From positions 496,001 through 560,000 of the forward strand of contig NC_061154.1 of NCBI RefSeq assembly GCF_905220365.1: DNA of 64,000 bases, given 5' to 3'. The DNA is from Vanessa cardui (taxonomy: Eukaryota > Arthropoda > Insecta > Lepidoptera > Nymphalidae). Below, one piece after another: positions 45,591-60,394 of this stretch (its first letter is position 1; each line of letters opens with the position of its first letter). The notes under the pieces were generated by a model, which did not search any database, was not told the origin of the DNA, and saw only the letters and a list, made by a program, of their open reading frames with translations. A program made the translations under genes and the position numbers.

Positions 45591-47555
45591 TAAAGTGGGT
45601 AATAGTAGGTCTAAATACTTTATAATTGTATCTTTCTGATTCTGATTTTATTGTTTAATCTATGTTCTATACTGGTCAAACATAATATATATAAAGATAT
45701 AAGACATAACAACGTATATATAATAAAATAAAATGCCTTCTTTACATAACAGTATACGGATTATTTCCGATTCAGTACTCAAGAAGTTTATAGCAGCTTT
45801 CCAGTCAGAAGATCCCATTCGAACCTGGATTGTGTTCAAAAACTGGCTCGTTAAAGTTGTTTTTTATTTCTTTACGAACATTATCTGTCTGGGGTTTGTG
45901 TTTTGGCAGTGTGCACCCTGCCGTGCCATATACTGTAATACTAATGGTTTTGAGTATGAACTCTTTTTGATCGTATAGGATTGCCTACCGGATAGAGCAG
46001 CCTCTATTAGCGCGTATACGTTTGCACCAAATGTTTCCTGCGCAATGGGAAATTAGTCTATGAGTGCTCAGACTTGTATGAAGTTTCATTTTCTGTTAAA
46101 GTTATAAGGAAACAGTGCTGAAGTCGAACGCGCTCAGAATACGTTGTTCTGTCCGGCGATTAGCATGATGTCAACGAAAGTAGCGTTTGAATATTTGCTC
46201 ACTCCTCCTGCACCCATAATTAAGCGTTTCTAAGCGTAAGCCATTAACAAGAGCCTGTTTTGAATTACAATTTGACGGCTTGAAAACCTTCCTGGCCAGT
46301 TGTTCTATCGAGACCAACAATTACGTGGAATTTTCCATTAGATAACTACATTTATACCTGCGTAGATATATACACTCGTTATGTATAGTCTGAGACGTAT
46401 ACTTCAGACTATTTAAGTAATTAATACACTGCTAATTAATTGTTATTTTAATGGTCATGTCTTAGGCGAGTGCGACGGAGAGCCAAACAATGGACAGTGA
46501 CTGTACTCCACTTATGTTTTTTAAACACGCGATCACTTTATGATGTATAATCATTTATAATTTTTTGTACGGACTCTTGTATTAACGGTAAGTGGTCAGT
46601 TTTCCCATGGATACTACATCCACCTTCGAGATCAAAGATGGTTTGTGAGTGTTGTTATAGAGATGAGTTAACTTTGAATTATGCAAGGTATTTTAAATTT
46701 TAAGATCATAGTTAATTAAATTTATATGTTTTAGTATTTGCTTTTCTCTAATGAGTTGTCAGCCTTCATTAGGAAGTTTCCAGTATACGAGCCCAGGTAT
46801 CGGAAATAATGAGTACTGATCACTTCCGGACAGTTTATCGCTCAGTAATCCATGAGAGTAGTGGAATAGGGAGTGCAGTGGAGTGGCGTTGTCATTATAT
46901 TAATTTGTGTATTACATACATGGCATATATAGTTAACGATCGCCTATTAATCTATAGAAGCTCCCATGACATAAGCGATGTTGCGCAATTCAGACGTGTT
47001 CAGATAAAAAATCAACCTATTGTCGCTGCACACGCATCCCGTAGGGTTGCCACTGATTGACATTATGATGACACCGCCATTTATTAATTTCTATTAAAAA
47101 AATGTGCTGAAATATGCTCAGTATGAGCTATGATGGGCCGTTTGAAAAATAATATTTATGAGGAGGACCTTTTTTACAAATCCGGTTAGCACCGCTACTT
47201 TACCGAATTTATTAAAATTGTGCCGTAGGTAATGTGCTCGACATGTGCTGATGTAAAATAAAAATTATTTTTTTTTGCAATTTTTAAAAGTCAGTAACAA
47301 AATTTCGAAAATATAATTAATTTAAAAAAAAAAAAAACAATAGATGAGATGTGCTAAAATATGTATGCTCAGTATGTGCTATGATGTGCCGTTACCTCAC
47401 TGTCTAACACATTATACTCGTAATAATCTTTCATTAATGTAACGTTTCCCTTGAAATGTCAAACGACTTTGTAGTTTCATTTTCATATATTTCAGGCAGT
47501 GAACGCAAGCATTGAATTTAAATATGAATAAATATATATATTTACATGTTTATTA

Positions 47556-47599
47556 ATATTCTCAATATATATATATATATATTTATTATTATTATTATA
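47556..47599. repeat. AT and ATT microsatellites
   Basis: An (AT)n run of about 20 bp is followed directly by an (ATT)n run of about 17 bp. Confidence 0.85.
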
Positions 47600-49372
47600 C
47601 AGCTAGGAAAAAATATTACAAAGTTTGGCAAGTCATCACTCTAATAAAATAGTTTCAATTTTGCTTTATTACGTAGAGTTTTATCAAAATTGTATTATTT
47701 GTCATTGTGTCTTACTTAAAAAAAAATTGATTTACAAATTTTTGTTGTGGTTAATTTTCAAAGCGTTCGGGAAACAGCTAGTATTGACACAGTTACTGCA
47801 ATGTAACCTTGTACGTACTAACGTCTAATATACTCAAGTAAAAATATAACAGCAGTTATATTTTATAACTATCTGTTTACGTTACTAAGTATTACAAGTT
47901 GTTAGTTCGAAAATATATTAATTAGTTGACAAGGTAACGACCGCGGATAGTAAATTTTGAGATTTATGTTTTAATTAGTTTATATCTCTATTAAATAGGA
48001 AAAATATATTATAATCTTCTATTTTATTAAATAATACTATTATTGATATCATTTACAATATTTTTGTGTACCTACTTTATTTTATGTTATTGACACCCCT
48101 AGTAAATACTGAACACGCTATAGTTAATTATTAAAGAATAATACACTAAATTACTCCGTATTATATTTACATAAGGATGTTTCTGCCATGATATGAATAC
48201 ACTGTACAAAATAAACATCTTTTTTCTGGCACTGAATCGACCTAGACGATAAGTGCATTCAACTTTAGCGATTTTAAAATAAAATCTTTTCAAAGGCAGA
48301 GTTTGAAAACAAGATAAGTAAAAAGCTGCAATTTGAAATTCAAAACAAAATGCGTAGTATTCATTCATAGCATAAAAGAATTGACAGCATAATACAAGTG
48401 TTCTAGGTGGTAAGGCGGAGTCGCCTTTACATATTGTAATACCTAAATCGTGCGGGCGCGGACGATGAGGTTTTTTCTAGACCTCGGTTCAAATGTAAAC
48501 GATTGGCGTTTGTAAAAACTCATACACTTCGCTTACGGTTATAGATATTGATTTTATTTGTATGTTTTCTAGCACCAGGAATTGTCTTAGGAGATTATTA
48601 TAGTATATGTGTGCGATACACTTAAAGTTGGCATTTCCTCACATAACTTCATGTATATTGTAAATATATGTAACTATGTATTAAAATGTATCACATACAA
48701 AATTTAACTCACAGATCTATTAATACACGAAGGTGTGCCCCTTCTTTTTAAATATAATTATCATATTAATAATAACGTTTTATTAAGTACCTACTCTTAT
48801 TTATCTTCATGTTTTACTCGCTTTTTGTCACATCGCCATCATTGGTTCGTGTAATGACAGCTCCATGTGTTATTTTAATCGTTTCGTTGCAACAATAGTT
48901 AATTAGACGGGTTACGGTGATTGCGAGCGATAAGTTTATAAGCCAACTGGGTAATACTATCGATTTGCATAATTGCTTCTGACAGATACACAATTTGTTT
49001 GACATTTCAACGAACTGTTTATCGATGGATCGAAGATGAATAGTCGAGTATCTAATTGTAAATAACGCCTTGAGTTTTATGCATGTCATTTATATTTTAC
49101 TTCTTGGAAAATATCTTAAAATATATACAATAACAGATAGCTATCATTTCCAAGAAGAATATCTCCTTTCTAAAGCCACCTTACTTCGTTTGTCAGTATA
49201 CTTAATTTGGAAATCTGAAGTATTTTTTGAGGTCGAGGACAAAAGTTCAAAAGATATTTGTCTATTACTTACTTATATATAAATATATTATTGAAGCGTC
49301 AATAACGCAATGGTTTACGGGCCGCCTAGCGAATTTAAAGTCACAGGATCGATCCTGATCCCTTGGGATATA

Positions 49373-49417
49373 GTCATACCCAATCCTAACACCACTTGTG
49401 TTAGGATTGGGAATGAC
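49373..49417. repeat. 45-nt hairpin with a 14-bp perfect stem extended to 20 bp
   Basis: cccaatcctaacac pairs exactly with gtgttaggattggg across a 5-nt loop. After one mismatch a further gtcat/atgac pairs. It lies just after a tRNA-B-box-like segment (acaggatcgatcctgatccc). Confidence 0.85.
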
Positions 49418-50647
49418 AAGTTTAATAGGTATTCCTATTTACCCCTACTTTTAAGTAATTTCGTAACTAATTTTCGGTTATTGCAAGTATTTTTTGTTTT
49501 TAAAAAAAGGTAATAACACATGTGAATACACTTACTATCATTTTTTACATAAGTATGTTTTGTAACAACGCTTTGTTGCGTTCAAAGAAAAGAAAGAATT
49601 CAATTTTTCTAGAAAGGATTTTTTAAAGAAATATTTAATGTGCATTATTTTCAATAAATTGACAGTCTTGATTTTTATAACAATATTCGGTAAGTGTGTC
49701 ACTGTATTAGACATTCGTAGTTTTAAATAATTCATAGCTGGTAGTTTTGCAAGATTATTTTTTCAGAATAAATAACGATGGACAAAAGTGATCTGCTGTA
49801 GCTGTTTGACTAATAAGATATTCAAAGATAAAATATTTAGTTAAACGTAAAACAAATCATTTCTACCGCCCGTAACTTAAATCGATATTCTATTTAGTAT
49901 GTCTGTCGTGCTGTCGGTACGGGCAGGAGCGCACTTTCGTACGGTCGCGACTCGACAGCGAAGCGGCGCGGGCGCACGTCGCCGAACTTCCGCTATTGGA
50001 TAATCGTTAAACATTCGACATTGCTATTTGGCCTATGACACTTCTGTTGCACATTGTGATATCATACTTACTGGGTACGTAATACTGTCATGGAATTGAT
50101 TTCAAATGGCTTAAAAATACTCTAGGATTAATCAATCTACTTTGTAGCAAAACTTGAAATTATTGTACTTCTGAGATTTGTTTTAATTCGATCTGAGACT
50201 TATACTGATTCAATAAACTTTTGTTAGTACTTAGAAACTTGATATCTGTAGGCTTGCTTATAAGATAGACAACTAACTAGACGACGATGCAGTTCTTAAA
50301 CCCCTTTAAAAAAGTAAACAAATAGAGGGTGCATAATATATGAAGAAAAACCTAGAATTTAAATCGTACCTCATATTTTAAATGTCCATTTATTTTTTGT
50401 GAAAGCGATGTTATAAATTCGTTATGCGTTATGACTTCGTGCGGTCAAAATTGAGTTTTATGATGGTGAATATTAAAAAGCCCTGTTACCTGTGCAATAT
50501 CGGTTAGCTAGAAATTAAAAATGTATTTGTAAATTGTATCACTGCAGGATTTTTAATTTACAGCAGTTGCCAAATGTTCTACCAACATAGAGTGGACGTT
50601 TGGAGTAAAAAGAAGCCTAAGTTATCAAAAGTATGAATAACAATACA

Positions 50648-50737
50648 AAATCAAAATAAACTTTATTCAAGTGGGCGTTTACAAGCACTTTTGAATCGTC
50701 AGTTAACAATTAAATGAAGCTACCACCGAGAAAGAAG
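50648..50737 (-). mobile_element. isolated 3' tail of the CR1/Jockey-like element
   Basis: atcaaaataaactttattca, then agcacttttgaatcgtcagt and aattaaatgaagctaccacc match the 3' end of the element at 13149 almost exactly. The rest of the element is absent: an extreme 5' truncation. Confidence 0.8.
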
Positions 50738-53700
50738 AGTCTGTCACTTCAAATTTGACCAAGAATAGCTATAGCATCTCGTGATCTTTCTGTTTGCAAG
50801 ATTTCCGACTATTACTGTCGGTACCTCTGTTAATATTTGGTACAAGGTCACTTTCAGAGATAGACGTCCTGATCCTGAGTCAGTGACTCAGCAAGTAAAC
50901 CTCAACTGTTAATCTTATCTATACGTATAATGGTAGTCGGCTGAACCAACAGTTACTTTAAAAAGGTGTAATGATGCATTTAACGAAAACTTTCAAATTT
51001 TTAATTGTAATGTTTCCTACAAAATGCCCCTAATATTTATGACTAATTACTATTTGTTTTTTTCTTCACAAACTTAATATGATATTTTTATATTGTTTGA
51101 TACTAATGTAGAAATATAGAATTAATGTAGTGTGTATTATGTAATTTGAGATTTAATGTAGTAAGTAGTTATCTGAGTGGGTTCCGTGAGAATGCGCTAA
51201 ATTGATAAGGGGAATATTACGCAGCGTGCGTGATATAGGAGCAAGGATTGAAACAAACCGAATGAGTATCAGTTACGAATTATTGTAAGCGAATGGTTTG
51301 CGGTGCGGGACACAGAAAGTCGGATCGTATTTCTGGAATCACTTGGAAGGATTTTCTGTATTTCTTACGGATCTGTGGTTACGACGACATGGGAAAATGA
51401 AAGCTACACCCCTCCTTACTCGATCTTTTTAGATGAGATTTAAGAGATAGTGCTGTATGTACATTATTGCTTAACTAGTTTGTGATTGTCAAATACAACG
51501 TTTGTTAGACCGAGTTTCGACGGTGCGATTCTGTAAGAATTGCCTTCGTATCTCACTCGTGAAATCTTGACAACTGACTTACGATAATACACCAATTTGA
51601 TCCGTGTTTACACTTTATAACTATTACAATCAGTGTCGTGTTATGATAATCTGACATTTCACGCTTTTTTTCTGAGGTGAGATTCGAATTTATTTTTAAG
51701 GAATACATCTAATAGAATAATATGTTTGTATGGTTCATGTTCCGTTTCATGAATTCAGCGTAACGATATAGTTTAAAAATAAAATAATTATAACAATTCC
51801 GACAAACTGCAATTATATTTTTTGTATTGAAACATCGCCATTAACAGACGCCCCTTTTAAATTAGCGCCACAGAACTAATCACAGATGAAGCCAGGACTA
51901 GAACAGATATGAATAATTAAATTATTAATTTTACTATTTCAAGAACGTAAATTCATATAATAGAATATAATACTATGTAGGGATCGCGTCAGCATACGGC
52001 TTATGACATGGCGTTGCTCGCTAACGAGATTGACCGTGAACGAGTTATCCAGTTGCAGAGCGATGTACATAACGGTTTTATAAATATTAAATATTGTTTT
52101 TAATATAACTTATGTTACCACCAATTAGCGCCAGGAATAAATACTTCATGTTGATAATATATAAATTATAGCATTACTACATTATTTTTTTAAGTATCGA
52201 TGATAATTTTAAAGTTTAATCTCAAAAGCTGACAGTCCTATTTAAATTTATTTTTGTGATGCTAGTCCTTTTATTGGTGAGGATTATAGGCAAACATTAC
52301 GGCTATAAGGAGCAGAACAGAAACAACAACCAATGTAGATAAGTACAGGAAACAGCCGGAAACAAAAAATGCAAGTAATTTTATTTGCAAACGCAAACAT
52401 AACATTTATAAATTATGACAAACGTTTAAAACGTATCATTTATTTAATTATCTTAATAAGGTTTTAAAACATATTTGTAGAACATAAAACTAAGTTGAAA
52501 CGCTAATGCATCCCACGCAATTAATTTGAATACATACAAATTTCAAGCATCGAATTAACTCAAGTAATAAAAACTCTTGTTATCATTAAACTGTATTAGT
52601 GAAAGCAGTATTACTTTAGTAGAAAGTCTAATTAATATTATAACAATAATTTAAATTCAGAATTGAAATATTTATAAGTTATGGTTAACGTGCACTTTCA
52701 ATTACAGTCACGCTAAATGAAGCACAGATAAATAAAATATTTTTAGTCTGTGGTTTTATGACAACATGTTCTTAATTTTTTTTATGCTTATTACTTTTTG
52801 GAGTCATGAGCACACAAAAATAAAAACTTAAAATTGAACTGTTATTAGTGTTTCACGAACGATACCTTTTTAATATATGTTTGGATAATGTAGTTTAATT
52901 TTGTGATTAAAAAAAGTTTCTCATATCTTTTATTAGTGATAGTATAGTTACATGCATAAACGAATATGGTTACAAATAGCAAGCAAGTCCCGTATTACGG
53001 CATATTTTACATGACCCCATGGTTAGTATTTATTTCTCGGAATGGGTGGCGCTATGGGGTTTCAAACGGGCTATGGGAATCTACGACAATGCTCATTTCT
53101 ATAAACGCGACCCGTATTCAATATCTGTTTGATTCAAACAGAGAGACGCTTACGGAACTATATACTCGAGGTATTTATTTAAAGAACTATACACTTTTAT
53201 TATTAGCTTTAAATATTTATTTTTATTAAGTTAAAATTAAACTTATATTCTAAGCTAAATACTGAAAATGTATGTGAAGCTAAGAATTTTTTGAACAAGA
53301 AAAAATATTTCATTACTATTATAAATAATTCATAACACGTTTTAAACATGGATGAAAAATTCCCACATTAATTACTTTACATAAAATAACAAAAACGATC
53401 AAACAAACAAGCCTTTGTCTTTTGTATCTGTCAACCGATTTTTTTTAATTTTATTTGAAATATTTGCAACATTGACTCAAGTTATTTTATTACTAATTGT
53501 ATATGTTTTGGAATTATTTAGATTGAATGATTGTTAATATAACAATATGCAAACTTCAAACTTAATAGATTTTGCACTTAATTTTAATTTAATTGATATA
53601 TATTTAAATAATCTTATAGTTAAAATGATATATAGCAATTGACACAATTGTCAGATAATATTGCAGGAATCATAAAATAGATTCACATAGGTTTCAAGTA

Positions 53701-53802
53701 ATAGCTTGTTATTGATTAAGTGTCACTTCAAGACCTTCTTATTTAATAAATAGTCTCGCCTTGCATTTGTAAAATATTGATTGCTATGCGATTTATGGCT
53801 TT

Positions 53803-54045
53803 TATTTTATGGTATAGTTGGCGGACGAGCATATGGGCCACCTGATGGTAAGTGGTCACCATCACCCATAGATAATGAAACTGTAAGAAATATTAACTAT
53901 TCCTTACATCGTCAATGTGCCACCAACCTCGGGAACTAAGATGTTGTCCCTTGCATCTTTAGTTGACCTGGCTCACTCTGTACCTGTAGTTACACTGGCT
54001 CTACTAGTACCGTTATTTGGCGATAGAATATTTGATGATGGTGTT
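53803..54045 (+). repeat. dispersed repeat family B, copy 6
   Basis: ttggcggacgagcatatggg and ctgatggtaagtggtcacca are well preserved. The middle contains a local partial duplication of the ctggctcactc segment. Confidence 0.8.
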
Positions 54046-54349
54046 AAAATAAGGAAAGATTTCGATGTCTTTTAGCTTCTACTCTTAAGAATGTTCGCTC
54101 AATGTCGAATTTCGGCCGAAAGCATTATCGAAAAATAGTTTTAATTCATTTTGTGAGTTTTTCTGTAATTAACGGCAGTACAACATTACAAAATAGTTAA
54201 GAAAAATACAAATAATTACTGATTACTGTGTATAGTTCAAATTAGGTTACGATCTTAAATTTTTGATTTTAGGACTTTACCGATCTGCAGCTTAAATACG
54301 TCTATGCATCGCCGAGCCGCATAAATGAGGTCGTTGGTTTCATTTATTC

Positions 54350-54597
54350 ATGAAATGATGACCTCCTGACCGATTTCGGCCACGGCCACTCTCAAAGTAG
54401 ACCAGCCTACTGAACGGGAGAGCACAGCAAACCTACACGACCCGATAGAGTTCAAATGAGAGATCAAAGCCTGACATGCCCATCGGGATGATAAGTGTCA
54501 ATATTACGAACTTTCAAGCTCTGGGTCAAACAAAATTTCTTCTGGAATTGAACCTAGCGTCTGCTATGTAAGCTATCCACTAGACCGAGAATGTTTT
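54350..54597 (-). repeat. probable tRNA-derived SINE (family D)
   Basis: The minus strand begins tctcggtctagtggatagct with a B-box-like taggttcaattcc, then a body ending gtggccgtggccgaaatcgg. Similar layout to 29930-30250. Confidence 0.5.
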
Positions 54598-57500
54598 AAT
54601 GATTATTACGACATACATTTTGAAGCACTTAACAAGCAAAGAATCGGAAGGAACGTTGCCTCATTGAGTTTATTATGCGCTATTTAATAAATTTCAAGGA
54701 TTAAAATTTTATCGCAGACATGGATCTTAGAAAGGCTTGATTATGAAGAAACCGCGAAGGTTTTGTTAATATCATATTTTTCATAATGCACCCATTTGTA
54801 TTAATTACGGGTGCAAGCGGTGGGAGATCGAGATACACGTGTCGATTTTCGATAGTACGTGTCACTTCCTGTGTCGAGAGTGGATCTTGATAGTAATTAT
54901 CTCGTAGGTGGGAATTTGTCACGGTCTAATCGCTGTTTGTAGAGGTCCGAACGCGTCATTGTTATGATTTGTTATTACTTATCTGTTGAATTTAAGTGAT
55001 GTTAATATGTTATCGATTTTAATGGTGGAAGTTTTTAATAACATAATCAGAGTTTGTTAAGATTATATGAATGTCATAATGCATATATAGACATATTCTC
55101 TATTGATTTTATTGAATACTGCATTGATTTCGTCAAAAAGCAATAAAAGATAAATTTAAAACAGTTACCATCGATGAGTTACGTGAAAAAATAACAAAAC
55201 GCAAACGTTGTGTTTTTCTTGGTAGACAAGAATCCCGTTAATCCCAAAAGAATTTCGGCTTTAATTCTAGGAATATTTCGATCTTTATGACTATTCGCTG
55301 GCCATAGTTCCATTCGGTAAGAATGTATTTTGAAATGTCTGCGAAATATATTGAAAATAATCGTAAATATTTAACCATTTGCTATAAAAAATCTTCCGCA
55401 TTGAATCTTATGTAACACAAATATATAGCCATTGATGCAGAAATAAAATATGATTTGAATTTCGTTAAATATTGGTAAAATCCATAACACAAGCGATTAC
55501 CAGTTTTATAAAAGTGCATTTTTTTCTGGGTTAAGCCGCACTTTGTGAGACAACTGAAAGATACTTTCTACAAACTGAAAAAAATATAATAGGTAGTACT
55601 AAATTGTCAAACTTAAATGCATACCTTTAGTTTCTGAAACAGTGATGAAAAAGGCCGATGATGATAGTAAATTTCAATTTGTAATAATGAATATGTTAGT
55701 TCCTGTCGAAATGGATCATATCGATTGGTTATTGCATCGGTTTTCGACTCGTATACGTGATTAGGTAAGACTAATTTAAGTTTGAAACGTCGGAGGATGA
55801 AACTAGTACAGCACAAGCGAAATTTCGTAAGAGTCAGCGAAACAAAACGGATAAAGATCTAATGTTAAGCGAGCGTAAATATATTATATCTCTAAAGCGA
55901 TTAAAACATTGCAAAGTCGATTCTCGTTCAACGGTGATGCAAGACTTGCGCGTTATGGCTGCGCGGTACATCACTAATCATAATTATGCCAAAGAATACA
56001 CCTCGTTCGTACACCTAATTGCATTTTGATTTATTACTAATTCTGCTCCTAAAATATTCACGCGTTAATTCTCAAGGCTGCATAAATCTCTCCAATAGCT
56101 TAAGTTAGTTTTTTTAATGGTACACACAATAAAGCACCAGCTAGATATGATTGGATTATATTCATAAACATAAGATGATAACAGAGCCTCATAGAAACAA
56201 TACACTAAAGCCGTGTACACATTGTAAGTAAACACTCGGATAGTATTTATTTATAAATATCTATTCGACAGGTGTGGTCAGCGTGACAAAGGAGAGTGAC
56301 TCATGGCTTTATTTTAAGACGGGACACAAGAATGGGGAACATTTTACACGATTACCGCGGGCATTTCCCGTGACCGTCGCGTTGCATTGTTTAAAGAAAA
56401 TAACTACCAGAGTACATGAGCCCTTATACTTTTGTAACGAGGATTAATGTTAAGTAATTTGACTGCACCGTATTGAACGGTAATAAGGTTTAAGTTATAG
56501 AGAAATGGACTACTTCAATCACGGGCAGTTTGCAATGGTCGTAATCAGAGCCATCACGACCACTGCATTGAGTCGCTATAATACTGTGTATTTAGTGTTT
56601 AGGATCTGAAGTTATAGTTGGAGAATGAAAGAGGGAATTATAATCTTTTATATGACATTTTTTTTATTAATATGCTATTAATTATTATCAATTCAGCAAA
56701 GAATATGAATTACAAAAGTCGGCATTGTGCTCTATATATTGTTCTTAACATATCAATCATAGAAATATAGAGTCGTTACACATAAGATCCACAAATTGAT
56801 TGAGGATATAGATGTTATATGATATACTGTTTCTAGCGCGAACGAACACTAGAAACAGCAGCAAAAATTCTCAAAAACTACTGAACCGATTTGAACGAGC
56901 GTTGAGTCGCGAGGAGATATGTACAGCGCGCTGTTGCAAACGTTAGCGCGATTTAACTACGTACAGCGCCATCTAGTTTCTTCATAATTCGATAGGCGCT
57001 GTACATTTACGCAAGCCATTAACAAAATGTTATGACCTTGAAAATCGAAGTTAAATAAATTCTACGTAATATTAAACAATAATAGGTAATTAAGTAATAA
57101 GTATAATTCGGTTATTCGACGATATTACACCCATTTTCAAGTTATTGACAAACCTAATATGAATAAACTACGGATTCTTTGGCTAGAATTTCACGATGTG
57201 ATGTCATCGATTGAAACGTAATTGCTTTATAAGATGAATGTGAAAGTGTTAATTTGTTTTCAAATCACGTAGGAATGTCTGTACGTCGTCAGGAAATTTT
57301 TCAAATACAGCGTTCACAATAACAATTAGTTTAATTAATTAAGTTCTTTATTTAATTAATTCGTTTTATAAAACTATTTATAAGGGCGGAAATTTAAGTA
57401 CAGGTACATGATATTATCCAGCCTTCTTGATGACAACTGATTGATATGATGTGTGTTATATTTTTTTCAGATTGACAAATAATCAATGTCTTTTCCATTG

Positions 57501-60129
57501 CACGTGATATTGGCGAAACAATCTGTGCGTTTTTGGCACAAATAAAAGCCACAAAAAAAAAACAAATAATCAAATTGACCACTTCATTTGTGGTGAAGAA
57601 ATGATAAGCAACAACAGGTGTTGTTTTCATTCCATCAGCAATGTCCCGACAACAATGGGATAAGGGACGCTGTTATTTATGCTTGTGCTTCCCTTGTATT
57701 TCAAATAGGACAACAATACAAAAAACTTCATGGTGGAATAAGGGGTGGTACTGCTGGTCATGAGACAAAGTGAGATTTAATAATAACACCAAGTTTATTT
57801 AAATAAACTGCATTAAAACTAAAAGTTAAATACTTCAATTTATTTCGATAAATATTGAGATTTCATAATTACCATATTCATTTGAAGTATGGAATGATTG
57901 TATCCATGCAACCGCAGTGATTTTACCTGTAGATGAAATTATTTACCACTTTCACATATTATTGTTTATAGTGAAAGAATGAAAACATACCAAAATCTTT
58001 TTGATTATCCCAAAAACTATGACTGTATTCTTCCATAGTGTTTTAACAAATATTTATTCCGTAAACATGTCTCGTAGGATACACAAACATATTCGGATGT
58101 GCCCACGCATTCCCCCGAACTATTTTCTCACGTGCACTAATATGTCACTCCTGCTCATTAGCATACTGCTAGAAAAGGATAGGTTAATACGTTATGTACA
58201 TTGTGCTTTGGTCATTATGACCTATTTGTGTATGCTGCCCGCTCGCCTCGGTACTCACTTCGCATTTTAGGACGTTATGATTGTATTTTAAACAACAGAC
58301 ATGATGACATTTTGTCATGTGATGCTATGTGGTCACAATGATAGTTTGAACAAAGTCCACCAGAGTCTAGTCTCTGGCTAGTTGTATATTGTCGGGTTTG
58401 TCTTTATTAAACTATATTGATACGAGGTGGATCTTACTCTTTCCTGTAATGTATCTAATGTCAAGAAAGCAAAAACTATGTTTCATGTTATTTTATATTT
58501 AGTAGTTCAATAAATTTAGATAGCATATAGCTATTCCAAATACACAAATATGTACTCGTAAAAATGTGTATCGTTGTAGAATGTTGGATATGAATTCTGT
58601 TAAATAGGTTCTCGGTAAATATTTATGATGATGGTTTCCAGACAGCTTACAGATACAAATGCCGTCTTTAACGGAAACCAGCCAATTGTGTAGGAAAAAT
58701 TATACTATACAAGATTGTGTCCTACCACAGGTGCAATCTCGTAATCCAAGGTAAAAGCCATTGTACTCAACCGGTGAGAATATCAGCGCAGAAACAACTC
58801 ATGCGCTTTCCGCGGTGCAGGATATTAAGCTTACTCCCAAGGTCTGGGTTCTAAAACACAGTACCTTGGGTTCGGCAGCCTTATAAGCCACTATAGTAAC
58901 AGAAATTGGTCATCTCCCAATAAAAATCCTCGTAATAGGACATGCTTCTCGTGACCTCGTCGTTTTAGAATTAAATGCGATATATATTATTCAATCAAGA
59001 CATTGTGTTCTGTGAAATTTTAGACTATCTAGCAATTTATGGGAGAGAATTATAGACGGCATTAGCAAATAATGGGACAGATCCGACATTTATCTTGCTG
59101 CAAACGTTCTGCAGCGTTTATGAATAAAATATTCATCGCAATCGGCTGTGCGACCTACTGGAGTGGAAAAATAGTCGGGACCCGTACAGGACACGCACTG
59201 CGTCTTCGATGTTCGATTATCGTGAAGTGGGACAGCGTCATATTGCATTTGTCTTTATAGATTACTGTGCATTAGCCAGTATGAGCCAAGAATTTATTAA
59301 GCTAACCTCACATCACGTCTACTCTTGATGATTTCCTGGTATACGAAGTTTTTTTATAACATATTGCTAGGTTTACTAATCTTAGTCCTAGCATAAATAC
59401 AAGACACAATAAAATTGACTCATTACCCGATTTTCTTTACCTAGTACACTGTATATACAATAAGTTATGGTTTAGGCGTCTGCGTCGATTTTCCCTCAAT
59501 AAGCAAGAGATGAATTAAGACAAAAATTAAGATTAAGACGAAAATAATATGAGAGATAAGAACTCAGTACTCCGATATCCGTGCTAGAATTAACACTTGC
59601 ACCTAAATCGGGGTAAGTTTGATGGGGTAAGTATTGAAATCTGTGGCATCATAGGCTCCAAATGATTTCCACTGTCAGAGTTCTTCTGTAAGACTGCATT
59701 TCGGCTCAAGGCATGTTCGGTAGGGCCTTTGTAATGTAGTGCTTCCACGGATTAAATCCCTCAGTTCACCTCTCAATGAATTAATACGCGATAAAATTAG
59801 TAGTAGCAAGTAAATTATAAGTATTAATTAGTAAATAATAAGTAAACAACAGGGATTATGTTTTACAAAAATATTTTTGGCAATAAAAGTTATTTGGAGA
59901 GATTATATTATCTTGTATTATATTCCAGTTACCCTTAAATATTTCTTTCCAATAAATATCTAGAGGAGTATAGATTTTTATGTTCAACTTGGTATCTAAA
60001 GTGTATGAATTATCTCGTGCGTGGCAACTAATATTGGTCACTTGTGGCTAGCGGGTCGCTGTCTGCTCCAGTGCCTTAAGCGGTTCAGAGCAACTTTTCG
60101 CCGAGTATTTTAATCCGACCATGTTGCAG

Positions 60130-60220
60130 CTAAAGTGAACAAAATTAAAATCATACTTTATTCGAGGCTCCTGCATATAAGCATTTTTGCCTATTTGTGT
60201 TACGAGATATAATTGAAGGC
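60130..60220 (-). repeat. possible 3' tail of another non-LTR element
   Basis: aaaatcatactttattcgag, then ataagcatttttgcctattt resembles, loosely, the 3' tail at 13149 (aaaataaactttattcaagt and acaagcacttttgaatcg). No coding part attached. Confidence 0.35.
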
Positions 60221-60318
60221 AAGGCATTTAGTTCAGATTGCAGTTACTCTTTTTGTCAAATAAAACGAACCCAAAAATCGAAAATAACGAATACCAACCC
60301 CATGCGTGGGACCCACGA

Positions 60319-60362
60319 GTGGGTAGTCAATATTCACCTTATGGTAATTATTGACTACCCAC
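60319..60362. repeat. 44-nt inverted repeat with 14-bp stem
   Basis: gtgggtagtcaata pairs exactly with tattgactacccac, loop 16 nt. A second small perfect hairpin (cgtggg-a-cccacg, 60305-60317) sits immediately to the left. Confidence 0.85.
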
Positions 60363-60394
60363 ATACATAGGCGGTGTGTATACATATATAAATG

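Noticed and set aside
45733..45978. Plus-strand ATG frame of 81 codons
   Set aside because: Hydrophobic and AT-codon-driven without family motifs; likely random in AT-rich DNA.
54701..54922. Minus-strand frame containing TNSHLRDNYYQDPLSTQEVT
   Set aside because: No ATG at its beginning (GTG only), no homology recognised, no flanking splice sites of quality.
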